NCBI RefSeq assembly: GCF_030409835.1
Contig: NZ_JAUFQO010000001.1
Span: 596,983 to 660,982 of the forward strand
Source of the DNA: Lutimonas halocynthiae
Lineage (GTDB): Bacteria; Bacteroidota; Bacteroidia; Flavobacteriales; Flavobacteriaceae
DNA: 64,000 nucleotides
Direction of reading: 5' to 3'
Under the pieces are notes generated by a model. That model worked only from the letters and a program-made list of their open reading frames with translations, was not told where the DNA came from and did no database searches. Below, in pieces: positions 55,228-64,000 of this stretch (position 1 is the first letter of the stretch; each line of letters begins with the position of its first letter). The position numbers were made by a program, and so were the translations under genes.

Positions 55228-56574
55228 ATGAAAAAGCCGCTTAAGTATTTCCTTATTCTATTATTAATTAGCTCTTTAGTTCTTGGGTATATCTATTATC
55301 CGGCTTTGAATATTGTAACCGGTTATTCTAGTAAGAATTTGGCCTCCGGAATCTTTTTGGCTCATCGCGATCAGCAATCGATGATAAATGAAGACAATGG
55401 ATTTATACCTATAAATTTGGCGAAATACGAAATTAATGAGGCTGAGAAGTCTGTTACTTCCTCCATATTTGGATTGATGAAAAGAAAGGCTGTTTTTAAG
55501 GATGGCTTGGGGGCAACCTTAATTAATGAAGGCAATAATATCAAGAAAGTATTTGACAAACCAAATCGCATTCAGCCAGATCTGAAGCTGATATTCCCTT
55601 ATGGAGAGCTTGCTCAAAAGGATACGCTGTTCCTTGAGATTGATTATAAAAAATTAGATGAAGCTGTTGCAAATGCTTTCGATCAAGCTGGAGAGAAGGA
55701 AAAACAAACCCGGTCAGTCCTTGTAATTTATGAAGATCATATCATTGCCGAAAAATATTTAGAAGGCTTTGACCATCGTTCATTGATGCATGGCTGGTCG
55801 ATGACTAAAAGTTTGACCAGTACAATGTATGGTATCCTTCAAAAACAAAAAGGCTTTGATATTCATAAACAAACTGGATTGGAGGCCTGGAACTCTGATG
55901 CCCGAAAAAATATAACTTATGCGAATCTATTAGAAATGAATAGTGGACTGGAATGGAGTGAGGCATATTTTAATATTTCTGACGTTACAAAAATGCTGTA
56001 TTTGGATTCAGATATGGGCCAGCCTCAAATTAATAAACCTTTAATAGGTCAACCAAACGAATCATGGTATTACTCTTCTGGTACCACCAACTTATTAGCC
56101 GGCCCTCTCTTGAAAGAACAGTTTGATTCTGATCAGGATTATCTGGATTTTTGGTACAGGGAGTTAATAGATAAGCTAGGAATGTATTCAGCTGTAATTG
56201 AAATTGATGAAGCCGGAACCTATATTGGTTCATCATATGCCTGGGCCAATACAAGGGATTGGGCAAAATTTGGATTGCTGTATTTACATGAAGGGAACTG
56301 GAACGGAGAACAGATCTTAGATAGCTCTTTTGTAAAATATGCAGCTAGTCCAACAAATAGCTCAGAAGGAAGGTATGGAGCTCAGTTTTGGTTGAATGCA
56401 GGTGGTCATCACCCTGATGCACCACTAGATATGTATTCTTGTAATGGTTTTAAAGGCCAGTATGTTTTTATTATACCCAGTAAAAGATTGGTGATAGTCA
56501 GAACAGGTTTAAAGGGTGATCCAAATTTTGATGTCAATGAATTTATAAAAAACATTGTTGCAAGCATCTCCTAG
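55228..56574 (+). CDS. Membrane-anchored serine hydrolase, beta-lactamase class C family
   Basis: A 448-residue protein with an N-terminal transmembrane helix (FLILLLISSLVLGYIYY), not a normal cleaved signal. The SxxK motif is HGWSMTKSLTST near residue 190 and the Tyr motif is SWYYSSGTTN near residue 285. The C-terminal block YGAQFWLNAGGHH with FKGQYVFIIPSKRLVIVRTG fits 6-aminohexanoate-dimer hydrolase/esterase-like members. It is on the plus strand between sufS and sufD, both on the minus strand. Its function in that position is not evident. Confidence 0.85.
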   Translation: MKKPLKYFLILLLISSLVLGYIYYPALNIVTGYSSKNLASGIFLAHRDQQSMINEDNGFIPINLAKYEINEAEKSVTSSIFGLMKRKAVFKDGLGATLINEGNNIKKVFDKPNRIQPDLKLIFPYGELAQKDTLFLEIDYKKLDEAVANAFDQAGEKEKQTRSVLVIYEDHIIAEKYLEGFDHRSLMHGWSMTKSLTSTMYGILQKQKGFDIHKQTGLEAWNSDARKNITYANLLEMNSGLEWSEAYFNISDVTKMLYLDSDMGQPQINKPLIGQPNESWYYSSGTTNLLAGPLLKEQFDSDQDYLDFWYRELIDKLGMYSAVIEIDEAGTYIGSSYAWANTRDWAKFGLLYLHEGNWNGEQILDSSFVKYAASPTNSSEGRYGAQFWLNAGGHHPDAPLDMYSCNGFKGQYVFIIPSKRLVIVRTGLKGDPNFDVNEFIKNIVASIS

Positions 56575-56603
56575 ATCAATTGTCGGTCAATCCATATACT
56601 ATT

Positions 56604-56638
56604 AAAAAAGCAAGGTAGCCTTTTATTAAAAAGGCTAC
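56604..56638 (-). terminator. Intrinsic terminator after sufD
   Basis: GTAGCCTTTT and AAAAGGCTAC, perfect 10-base arms with a 4-base loop (56615-56638), are followed on the minus strand by CTTG and a T-run at 56609-56604. The sufD TAG stop lies inside the first arm. The structure also faces the convergent end of the serine hydrolase. Confidence 0.8.
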
Positions 56639-57957
56639 ATGTCCATTCCTAATTCCACGTCAAGTTTTTCTGCAAGAATTTTATTAATTCTCGGTTTGAG
56701 ACCTGGAATTTTAATTTTTTCGACCACATCATTACAAAAAGCAAAAAGCATTAAAGCCTTAGCTTCCTTTTTTGGAATCCCTCTTGATTGAAGGTAAAAC
56801 AAGGCGCTATTGTCTAATTGACCGATGGTACATCCATGCGAACATTTAACATCATCTGCAAAAATTTCAAGTTGAGGTTTGGCATTTATACTTGCCTTGT
56901 CTCCAATTAGAATATTGTCATTCTGCTGATATGCATTAGTTTTTTGAGCAAGTTTGTCAACGATTACTTTACCATTGAATACACCGGTTGCAGCATCATC
57001 GTAGATCCCTTTATACATTTCATGACTTTCACAGTTTTCTTGTTTGTGATGCACAAGTGTATGGTTGTCAACATGTTGTTTATTCCCAATTACTGTGATT
57101 CCATTTAAGTTGGATGTAATATGTTCTCCTTCCTGATGAAATTCAAGATTGTTTCTGGTTATGTTACCGCCAAAAGAAAAGGTATTAATCGATACGATAC
57201 TGCTTTCTTTTTGCTGCACATATACATTATCAATTAATGAAGATGTTATTTTATCATTTTGAATCTTATAGATATCTGCAATCGCTCTTTTATGAGCAAA
57301 AACTTCAGTTACAGCATTGGTTAAAACCACATTGTCACTAAGGTTTTGATGACGTTCATATATTTGAACGTGAGAATTTTCACCAACAACTACTAAATTT
57401 CGAGGTTGTAACATGATTTCTTTTTCATTTCCTGTCGAAAAATGCAGAATTTGAATTGGTTTTGGAAGCACCGTGTTTTTTGGGATATTAATAAATACCC
57501 CCTCTTTTGAAAAAGCGGTGTTCAGTGCAGTTAAACTGTCTTCTTTAGAGGCAACTGTACCAAAATAATGATCAACAACCATTTTATATTTTGGTTGTTT
57601 CAAGGCTGAAGAAAGAATACAGATATCGACACCTTCGTGAGTGGTATCTGACAAGAATGAGCTGTATGCACCGTCAATAAAAACGATTTTATACGACTCA
57701 ATTTCATGTAAAAAGTACTGTTTTACATTTTTAAACTCAACCGAAGCATCTCCTTTTGGGAAAACACTGTAATCATTTTTTAAAAGACTATTTAAAGAAG
57801 TGTATTTCCATTCTTCATGCTTTTTACTCGGAAAGCCTGTTTTTTCAAACTCCTCTATAGCTTCCGTTCTGATTCCGTGAATTTTTGAATCAAGATCGAT
57901 ATTGCCTTTGTTCTCAAAGGCCATAAATGAGGTTACTAATTTTTCTTTTAAATCCAT
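56635..57957 (-). CDS. sufD: Fe-S cluster assembly protein SufD
   Basis: A 440-residue beta-helix scaffold component of the SufBCD complex. Family blocks: EEWKYTSLNSLLKNDY near residue 43, VHHKQENCESHEMYKGIYDD near 305, NGKVIVDKLAQKTNAYQQNDNIL near 330 and KCSHGCTIGQLD near 375. The N-terminal part is less conserved, as usual. It starts ten bases after sufC ends. The stop codon lies in the terminator hairpin. Confidence 0.95.
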   Translation of the reverse strand: MDLKEKLVTSFMAFENKGNIDLDSKIHGIRTEAIEEFEKTGFPSKKHEEWKYTSLNSLLKNDYSVFPKGDASVEFKNVKQYFLHEIESYKIVFIDGAYSSFLSDTTHEGVDICILSSALKQPKYKMVVDHYFGTVASKEDSLTALNTAFSKEGVFINIPKNTVLPKPIQILHFSTGNEKEIMLQPRNLVVVGENSHVQIYERHQNLSDNVVLTNAVTEVFAHKRAIADIYKIQNDKITSSLIDNVYVQQKESSIVSINTFSFGGNITRNNLEFHQEGEHITSNLNGITVIGNKQHVDNHTLVHHKQENCESHEMYKGIYDDAATGVFNGKVIVDKLAQKTNAYQQNDNILIGDKASINAKPQLEIFADDVKCSHGCTIGQLDNSALFYLQSRGIPKKEAKALMLFAFCNDVVEKIKIPGLKPRINKILAEKLDVELGMDM

Positions 57958-57967
57958 ATCAATTCAA

Positions 57968-58705
57968 CTATTTCAACCAATCGTAACCTTTATCTTCAAG
58001 TTCATGAGCTAATTCTTTGCCTCCAGACTTCACTATTTTTCCGTTGTGTAGTACGTGAACAAAGTCAGGCACTATATAATCTAAAAGTCTTTGATAATGC
58101 GTAATAACAATCACTGCATTGTCTTGACTCCTTAATTTATTTACACCATTGGCAACAATTTTAAGCGCATCAATGTCTAAACCAGAATCTGTTTCGTCCA
58201 AGATGGCCAACTTAGGCTCTAACATGGCCATTTGAAAGATCTCATTTCTCTTTTTTTCACCTCCTGAGAAGCCTTCATTTAAAGAACGAGAAAGAAATTT
58301 TCGGTCCATTTCTAACAATTCAGATTTTTCTCTGATCATTTTCAGCATATCCTTAGCAGGAAGGTCATCTAATCCTTGTGCCTTTCTTTTTGCATTGATG
58401 GCCGTCTTAATAAAATTTGTTGTCGAAACTCCTGGAATTTCAACCGGATATTGGAAAGACATGAAAATGCCTTTATGAGCTCTTTCGTCAGGAGATAATT
58501 CAAGAATGCTTTCATCTTGAAAATCGATTTCACCTGCTATCACTTCATAAGTTTCATTCCCGGCAATAACAGAAGAAAGTGTACTTTTTCCAGAGCCGTT
58601 AGGGCCCATAATTGCATGGACTTCACCAGGTTTGACCTCTAAATCTATTCCTCTAAGGATTTCCTTATCTTCAATACCTGCACGCAGGTTATTTATTTTA
58701 AGCAT
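57968..58705 (-). CDS. sufC: Fe-S cluster assembly ATPase SufC
   Basis: A 245-residue ABC ATPase that powers cluster assembly with SufB and SufD. Walker A is MGPNGSGKSTLSSVI near residue 34, the Q-loop SFQYPVEIPG near 85, the ABC signature EGFSGGEKKRNEI near 144 and Walker B LAILDETDSGLD near 169. A gap of 91 bases separates it from sufB upstream; it contains no gene. Confidence 0.97.
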   Translation of the reverse strand: MLKINNLRAGIEDKEILRGIDLEVKPGEVHAIMGPNGSGKSTLSSVIAGNETYEVIAGEIDFQDESILELSPDERAHKGIFMSFQYPVEIPGVSTTNFIKTAINAKRKAQGLDDLPAKDMLKMIREKSELLEMDRKFLSRSLNEGFSGGEKKRNEIFQMAMLEPKLAILDETDSGLDIDALKIVANGVNKLRSQDNAVIVITHYQRLLDYIVPDFVHVLHNGKIVKSGGKELAHELEDKGYDWLK

Positions 58706-58796
58706 TTTTTTTAATTTTTTTGATTCTTAAACTTTTCACAGATCAATGTAAATCAATATGTTTTATTCAACTATAATTTTGACTATTTGAAAAATC

Positions 58797-60245
58797 TTAA
58801 CCTACAGATCCTTCCAAAGAAATTTCTAACAATTTTTGAGCTTCAACAGCAAACTCCATTGGGAGCTTGTTGAGTACCTCTTTACTAAAACCATTAACAA
58901 TCAGTGCGATAGCTTTCTCTGTATCGATTCCTCTTTGGTTACAATAGAACAATTGGTCTTCGCCAATTTTACTGGTCGTGGCTTCGTGTTCTATCTGAGC
59001 AGATGTATTTTTTGCCTCTATATAAGGAAAGGTGTGAGCTCCACATTCATTTCCCATTAACAAAGAATCACATTGTGAAAAATTTCGGGCATTTTCAGCT
59101 CTTGAACCTACTTGAACAAGTCCTCTATATGAATTTTGAGATTTTCCGGCAGATATACCTTTTGAAATAATGGTACTTTTAGTATTCTTACCAAGATGGA
59201 TCATTTTTGTTCCTGTATCGGCCTGTTGAAAATGATTCGTAACGGCGATAGAGTAAAACTCTCCAACTGAATTATTTCCTTTTAGCACACAACTCGGGTA
59301 TTTCCATGTAACAGCACTACCTGTTTCCACTTGTGTCCAAGATATCTTTGAATTATTATGGCAAATACCTCTTTTGGTAACAAAATTATAAACCCCGCCT
59401 TTACCTTCTGCATCACCAGGGAACCAGTTTTGTACCGTAGAATATTTGATTTCTGCATCATCTAAGGCAATCAGCTCTACCACCGCGGCGTGCAATTGAT
59501 TTTCATCCCTTGCCGGAGCTGTACATCCTTCAAGATAACTCACGTAACTACCTTCATCAGCAATTACAAGCGTTCTTTCAAACTGACCCGTTCCACCTTC
59601 ATTTATTCTAAAATAAGTAGAAAGCTCCATTGGGCATTTTACACCTTTGGGGATATAACAAAAAGAACCATCTGTAAATACCGCCGAATTCAAAGCAGCA
59701 TAAAAATTATCAGTTTTTGGAACAATACTTCCAATGTATTTTTTCACCAATTCAGGATGGTCTTGAATGGCTTCGCTAATAGGACAAAAAATAATTCCTT
59801 TTTCAGCTAGTGTTGCTTTAAATGTTGTTGCTACTGACACTGAATCAATAACAATATCCATGGCAACTCCTGAAAGCCTTTTTTGCTCATCAATAGAGAT
59901 ACCTAGTTTTGTAAAAGTCTTTAATAATTCAGGATCAACTTCATCAAGACTCTCCAGTTCTTTTTTAGGTTTCGGCGCTGAATAATAACTTATTCCTTGA
60001 AAATCAGGTTTTACATAGTTGACATTAGCCCAGTCGGGTTCAGTCATGTTCTTCCAGATTTCAAAGGCTTCTAATCGCCAGTCTGTCATCCATTGCGGTT
60101 CATTCTTTTTCTTTGAGATGGCAACAATGATGTCTTCATTCAGCCCTTTAGGAAAAGTTTCTGATTCAATATCAGTATAGAAACCATATTCATATTCTTT
60201 GGTTTCGAGTTCCTTTTTCAGATCATCCTCGGTATACTTACTCAT
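58797..60245 (-). CDS. sufB: Fe-S cluster assembly scaffold protein SufB
   Basis: A 482-residue scaffold on which clusters are built. Blocks: [12 protein letters not shown] near residue 84, [22 protein letters not shown] near 195, [23 protein letters not shown] near 235, [25 protein letters not shown] near 380 and [19 protein letters not shown] near 421. A conserved Cys, in the NECGAH block, is a cluster ligand candidate. It starts 17 bases after sufA ends. Confidence 0.97.
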   Translation of the reverse strand: MSKYTEDDLKKELETKEYEYGFYTDIESETFPKGLNEDIIVAISKKKNEPQWMTDWRLEAFEIWKNMTEPDWANVNYVKPDFQGISYYSAPKPKKELESLDEVDPELLKTFTKLGISIDEQKRLSGVAMDIVIDSVSVATTFKATLAEKGIIFCPISEAIQDHPELVKKYIGSIVPKTDNFYAALNSAVFTDGSFCYIPKGVKCPMELSTYFRINEGGTGQFERTLVIADEGSYVSYLEGCTAPARDENQLHAAVVELIALDDAEIKYSTVQNWFPGDAEGKGGVYNFVTKRGICHNNSKISWTQVETGSAVTWKYPSCVLKGNNSVGEFYSIAVTNHFQQADTGTKMIHLGKNTKSTIISKGISAGKSQNSYRGLVQVGSRAENARNFSQCDSLLMGNECGAHTFPYIEAKNTSAQIEHEATTSKIGEDQLFYCNQRGIDTEKAIALIVNGFSKEVLNKLPMEFAVEAQKLLEISLEGSVG

Positions 60246-60262
60246 AATTTTAAGTCATTAAA

Positions 60263-60592
60263 TTAAAGTGAGAAGCTTTCGCCACAACCACAGGTTCTGT
60301 TCGCATTAGGATTTTTGAAGACAAAGCCAGTTCCGTTAAGGCCACCTGAATAATCAAGTTCAGTCCCTACAAGGTATAAGAAGCTTTTTTTGTCAACAAT
60401 AATCTTGATATTATTATTCTCAAAGATCTTATCATTTTCCTTTTCTTCATTATCAAAACTCAGGTCATAGGACAGCCCAGAACATCCTCCGCTCTTAACG
60501 CCTACCCGGATATAATCTTTAGCAGCATCATATCCATCCTCTCTCATTAATTCAATAGCCATCATTTTGGCTTTTTCAGATACTTGTATCAT
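60263..60592 (-). CDS. sufA: HesB/IscA-family Fe-S carrier (SufA-type)
   Basis: A 109-residue A-type carrier. The three conserved Cys are in VKSGGCSGLSYDL (near residue 37) and the C-terminal TCGCGESF (Cys residues near 103 and 105). A-type carriers transfer clusters to apo-proteins. It is the first gene of the sufABCD series on the minus strand. A -7 box lies 28 bases upstream. Confidence 0.95.
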   Translation of the reverse strand: MIQVSEKAKMMAIELMREDGYDAAKDYIRVGVKSGGCSGLSYDLSFDNEEKENDKIFENNNIKIIVDKKSFLYLVGTELDYSGGLNGTGFVFKNPNANRTCGCGESFSL

Positions 60593-60620
60593 AACAAATT
60601 AGATTCATTCTAAATAACTG

Positions 60621-60628
60621 CAAAGATA
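60621..60628 (-). promoter_or_regulatory. Promoter -7 element of the suf operon
   Basis: TATCTTTG on the minus strand, 28 bases before the sufA ATG. No Fur-box or IscR-like site is obvious in the AT-rich upstream region. Confidence 0.55.
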
Positions 60629-60866
60629 TGGTAAAAATGATAATGGTAAAAAAATTAAAAAAAAAATCACCCTTTTACACAATAATAAATTTTTTCGTGC
60701 AGGTGAAAAAAAGCACAATATTCAATATATAACTACGTTCGGCTATTAACAATTTTCTCGAGTTATTAACATCTTCTTAACAAGGATGAACTCTTCTATT
60801 AAGGCTAATGACAATATCCTCGAGGTAAATTGTTGACGTACAGACAATAACATAAAAACGTAGGAT

Positions 60867-63800
60867 ATGAAAACCGATCTCTCCCCATTCGGTAACATAG
60901 ATAAAACGATTAAAAACTCCCTGATTTCACAAGATGATTTTGTGTTATCAGGCTTTACGCATACCAAATTCTTTAACAACAACGATACAAATTGTATGAA
61001 CAATTTAACAATTAACAATAAAAGAAACGTAGCTTTTCCTAGACTTAGATCCTCTAAGAAATCTTATTATTCTTCAAAAGGGCTTAGAATCTTAATGATT
61101 TTGGGTTTATTTCTTTTTTCCATAAGCATGTTTGCGCAGTCAAATGGTGATTACCGATCAATACAAGATGGAGATTGGACTGATGCTAATACATGGCAAC
61201 ATTACGATGGGTCTTCATGGTCCAACGCCACAGATTATCCAGGTGAATTTGGAGGTACTTTGAATGTTACGATACGTAATAATCATAAAGTAGAAATCAG
61301 TGGATCTATTGCAAATTTGATTCAATCGGTAACTATTGGAGATAATGATTCTGGAAATGGAAGAGAGGTATTAGAGATAGATGCCAATACATTTCTATAT
61401 ACTAGTTCATTTGTTATTGCAAGTGATGGTGACCTTGAATGGGGAGGAAATAATTACGATCTGGATTTAGGGCCAGATGTATTTATAAGTATTTTTTCAG
61501 GTGGATTAATAGATACATCAAGTCCTTGTAGCGCAAGTAAAACAATTTCTGCAAATGGGATAATTATTTCATCATGTCAAGGACCTATTGGTGGCGGTGG
61601 AAATTTCAGTTTTCAGGATATGATAGATGCTGGCGGTTTTGATAACAGCATCGATTCAGACGGTGATGGTATCAGAGACCGAGTAGATCTAGATGATGAT
61701 AATGACGGTATACTCGACTTAGATGAAAGCGAAAATTTATTACAGGCAGCTACTTTTGATGATACAGTTCAGCCATCCTACGGAAATAACTTAGGCGTTG
61801 CAATTGCACCTTGGTCAATTACCGGTGGCGGAACGAATATTGTGAAAGTAAATGGTAGTACAAACTATAATAACTCTGGACCAAGAATTGATGCGAATCC
61901 ATATACGCTAGCTGGTACAGATCAGCATTATTTTGATGTTAATGGAACTGGTGATTTTTACCAGTCTTTTGTTTTAACAGCAACTAGAACAATCACTTAT
62001 TCGGGTTATTTCTCTCCAAGGGATGGAGATTCAGCATCAGGATCAATTTCGATGCGTCAAGGAGTAGGGAATACTGGAACTGTAATGGATACCTCAGGTA
62101 CTATTGCAATTTCTGATAATGGTGGTGATTCACAAAATGCAACCTGGACATATGTTGAACGCACGGTTGTATTAACTGCGGGGACTTATTCAATGGTAGT
62201 AAATATGTCAGACCCTACCAATTTTGATGAGGGTAAGGTACAGGCTATTGATTTAGATTCTGACGGTGATGGAATAGTGAATCAGCTTGATTTGGATTCA
62301 GATGGAGATGGGATTTTTGATGCCGTAGAAGCTGGTCATAATCAATCTCATAGCAATGGTATAGTAACAGGTTCGGTTGGTACAGATGGTATTCCAGATT
62401 CAGTTCAATCTTCAGCCGATAGTGGTCTGATTAACTATACAGTTTCAGAAAGTGATGGTGACACTATTTATGACTTTTTCGATTTGGATTCTGATGGTGA
62501 TGGTATTCCGGATAATGTAGAATCTCAGACAACAGCAGGTTATAGAGCTCCAAGTGGGTTAGATACAGATACCAATGGAATGGATGACGAATATGATTCA
62601 AATGGAACTGTTATTGTTCCTGTGAATACCGATGCATCTTTCCCGACAAGTGATACGATACCTGATTATTTAGATCTAGATTCTGATAATGAAGGAGGTG
62701 ATGACACTGCAGAAGCTGGGTTAACCTTGACAGGAACAGATTCTGATGGAGATGGTTTAGATGATACAACAGATGCAACAACTGGATATTCCGATCCAGG
62801 AGGAACAATTGATGATCCTTTATCTGGAGCTTTAATTCTTCCAGATTTTAATGGTTCTGGGGATGTTGATTTTAGAGATGCTCAACTTACCTCTGATTTA
62901 AGTGTTACAAAAGTGATGGATAACCCAGTGGCATTGCCAGGGCAATCTCCAACATTTACAGTTACAGTTACAAATGATGGACCAGGAGATGCATCTAATG
63001 TTGCGCTTACAGACCTTTTGCCAACCGGTTACTCATGGGTAAGCGATGATGGTATAGGCTCATATAATAATGTTTCAGGAATCTGGACGATTGGTGATTT
63101 GGCAAACGGGAATTCAGTTTCTTTAGATATTACAACTTTTGTTGAATTCAGCCTTTCACCTCTTTATGATTATGTGAATATTGCTGAAGTTAGCGCTTCG
63201 GATAGTTTTGACCCAGATTCAACACCAAATAATGGAATTGAAGCTGAAGATGATCAGGCGGAAGCAGGTTTTCCTTTTATATTTTATGATTTATCTGTAG
63301 ATGGTAGCGTTGATATCAGTAACCCTTGTGAAGGAGAAGATGTAGTTTTCACTTTGGTTGTAAATCATGATGTTAACAATTCAAACGGAACAGCAACCGG
63401 AATTGAAGTAACAGATGTTTTGCCAGCAGGTTTTAGTTATGTTAGCCATGATTCGGGGACCTATAACTCTGCTACTGGAGTATGGCAATTGAGTAATTTA
63501 GCTCAAGGAGCTTCACAAACGATAAATATTACTGCTACAGCAAATACAGCTGGAGCTTACAATTATACAGCATCAATTACTGATGTGACAGGTTTTAATT
63601 ATAACTCAGGAAACAATAGTGATTCTGTAACTGGTGCAATTGAGACACTTCCAAACGCAGAGGCAGGACCGACTGCAGCCCTTAGTTGTTTAGTTACAAG
63701 TATAAACCTAGCGGGATCAAGTAGTACTTCAGGTGCTACTTTTGCATGGACAACAACAGGAACAGGAAACATAGTAAGTGGAGCTAATACATCTACGCCT

Positions 63801-64000
63801 TTAGTTGATGCGGTAGGGACTTATACTTTAACTGTAACAAATCCTTCTACTGGATGTACTAATACGGATACAGTAGTTGTAACATTTCTTCCAGACACAA
63901 CTCCACCAGTTACACCGACATTATCGGCAGTAACGGTAGATTGTAATGGTACATTGACTGCACCAACCACAACAGATGCATGTGCAGCAGGAACAATTAC
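60867..64000 (+). CDS. Giant surface protein with TSP3, DUF11 and PKD-like modules (partial)
   Basis: The frame is open from the ATG at 60867 to the right edge, so about 1044 residues are visible and the C-terminus is missing. Residues 72-90 form a hydrophobic signal segment ending MFAQ, but 71 residues precede it, so either the signal is extended or the start is the ATG at 60996 (MNNLTINNKRN). Residues about 260-640 hold at least five thrombospondin type 3 repeats (DSDGDGI/DLDSDGDGIPD), calcium-binding in the family. Two DUF11-type repeats follow (about 676-790 and 808-920), then a PKD-like block. Flavobacterial proteins of this type usually end in a gliding/type IX secretion C-terminal domain, which would lie outside. 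Confidence 0.85.
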   Translation, partial: MKTDLSPFGNIDKTIKNSLISQDDFVLSGFTHTKFFNNNDTNCMNNLTINNKRNVAFPRLRSSKKSYYSSKGLRILMILGLFLFSISMFAQSNGDYRSIQDGDWTDANTWQHYDGSSWSNATDYPGEFGGTLNVTIRNNHKVEISGSIANLIQSVTIGDNDSGNGREVLEIDANTFLYTSSFVIASDGDLEWGGNNYDLDLGPDVFISIFSGGLIDTSSPCSASKTISANGIIISSCQGPIGGGGNFSFQDMIDAGGFDNSIDSDGDGIRDRVDLDDDNDGILDLDESENLLQAATFDDTVQPSYGNNLGVAIAPWSITGGGTNIVKVNGSTNYNNSGPRIDANPYTLAGTDQHYFDVNGTGDFYQSFVLTATRTITYSGYFSPRDGDSASGSISMRQGVGNTGTVMDTSGTIAISDNGGDSQNATWTYVERTVVLTAGTYSMVVNMSDPTNFDEGKVQAIDLDSDGDGIVNQLDLDSDGDGIFDAVEAGHNQSHSNGIVTGSVGTDGIPDSVQSSADSGLINYTVSESDGDTIYDFFDLDSDGDGIPDNVESQTTAGYRAPSGLDTDTNGMDDEYDSNGTVIVPVNTDASFPTSDTIPDYLDLDSDNEGGDDTAEAGLTLTGTDSDGDGLDDTTDATTGYSDPGGTIDDPLSGALILPDFNGSGDVDFRDAQLTSDLSVTKVMDNPVALPGQSPTFTVTVTNDGPGDASNVALTDLLPTGYSWVSDDGIGSYNNVSGIWTIGDLANGNSVSLDITTFVEFSLSPLYDYVNIAEVSASDSFDPDSTPNNGIEAEDDQAEAGFPFIFYDLSVDGSVDISNPCEGEDVVFTLVVNHDVNNSNGTATGIEVTDVLPAGFSYVSHDSGTYNSATGVWQLSNLAQGASQTINITATANTAGAYNYTASITDVTGFNYNSGNNSDSVTGAIETLPNAEAGPTAALSCLVTSINLAGSSSTSGATFAWTTTGTGNIVSGANTSTPLVDAVGTYTLTVTNPSTGCTNTDTVVVTFLPDTTPPVTPTLSAVTVDCNGTLTAPTTTDACAAGTI

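Noticed and set aside
60746..61018. 90-codon minus-strand frame across the start of the giant surface protein
   Set aside because: It overlaps the signal region and the start of a well-supported gene, lacks a recognised domain, and has no promoter or RBS of its own.
62611..62808. 65-codon minus-strand frame inside the TSP3 region
   Set aside because: His/Leu-rich antisense of Asp-rich repeats; shadow of the surface protein.

Overview
The window is AT-rich chromosomal DNA from a member of the Bacteroidetes, most likely a Flavobacteriaceae bacterium. Four things point there. Gene order is typical, especially rnhA-purN divergent from acpP-fabF-rnc-IPExxxVDY-pyk, and a complete moxR-DUF58-batABCDE operon. 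Promoters carry the Bacteroidetes/Flavobacterium -7 element TAnnTTTG, seen at least 15 times just upstream of genes. Short 'AQ' signal-peptide ends and 'SC' lipoboxes are common. A giant surface protein with thrombospondin type 3, DUF11 and PKD-like modules starts at the right edge. I see no rRNA, tRNA, CRISPR array, insertion sequence or prophage. Almost everything is chromosomal core or common accessory content, densely packed; no gene-free stretch exceeds 300 bases.

Layout. 1-1299 (-): N-terminal part of a multi-spanning membrane protein, probably an MscS-type channel. 1440-3112 (+): nitrilase and YgeA-like racemase, overlapping by 4 bases. 3117-7322 (-): metG and tex. 7464-8840 (+): LD-carboxypeptidase and YraN. 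8863-13028: TlpA-like thioredoxin, SDR, DUF4252 lipoprotein and PIN-PhoH ATPase. 13196-18385: mfd, a TerB-like protein and a serine hydrolase. 18485-22353 (+): ferrous-iron operon with a DtxR-family repressor, a membrane-tethered DtxR-FeoA fusion, and FeoB split into GTPase and permease genes. 22437-26998 (+): AddA-like helicase-nuclease, CvpA, panB. 27131-35587 (+): bat operon. 35771-43581: methyltransferase, map, small secreted protein, HAD hydrolase, gpmI, PQQ-type sugar dehydrogenase, TonB-dependent receptor. 43598-45724 (-): M14 carboxypeptidase and amidase, running into the receptor. 45952-49613: large aromatic amino acid hydroxylase, then pyk and IPExxxVDY on the other strand. 49729-53260: rnc, fabF, acpP, purN, rnhA. 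53257-60592 (-): DUF4377/META protein, sufS, sufD, sufC, sufB, sufA, interrupted by an opposite-strand serine hydrolase. 60867-64000 (+): start of the giant surface protein.

How the genes work together. The feo operon imports Fe(II) and carries its own putative metal-responsive operator overlapping the promoter; the suf genes use iron and cysteine sulfur to build Fe-S clusters. The bat operon forms a MoxR/VWA/TPR envelope complex. The amidase, carboxypeptidase and TonB-dependent receptor could form a scavenging unit for peptidoglycan or peptide fragments. acpP-fabF-rnc-pyk and purN-rnhA are housekeeping.

The most unusual items are the feo locus (two DtxR-family proteins in tandem, the second membrane-anchored and fused to FeoA, plus a physically split FeoB), the long uncharacterised C-terminal half of the aromatic amino acid hydroxylase, a cluster of TTAAGTGA-based palindromes after batE that shares its core with a long terminator upstream of the DUF4252 gene, and the interruption of the suf cluster. 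Several apparent TTG starts fall inside promoter elements, so those starts were moved downstream.
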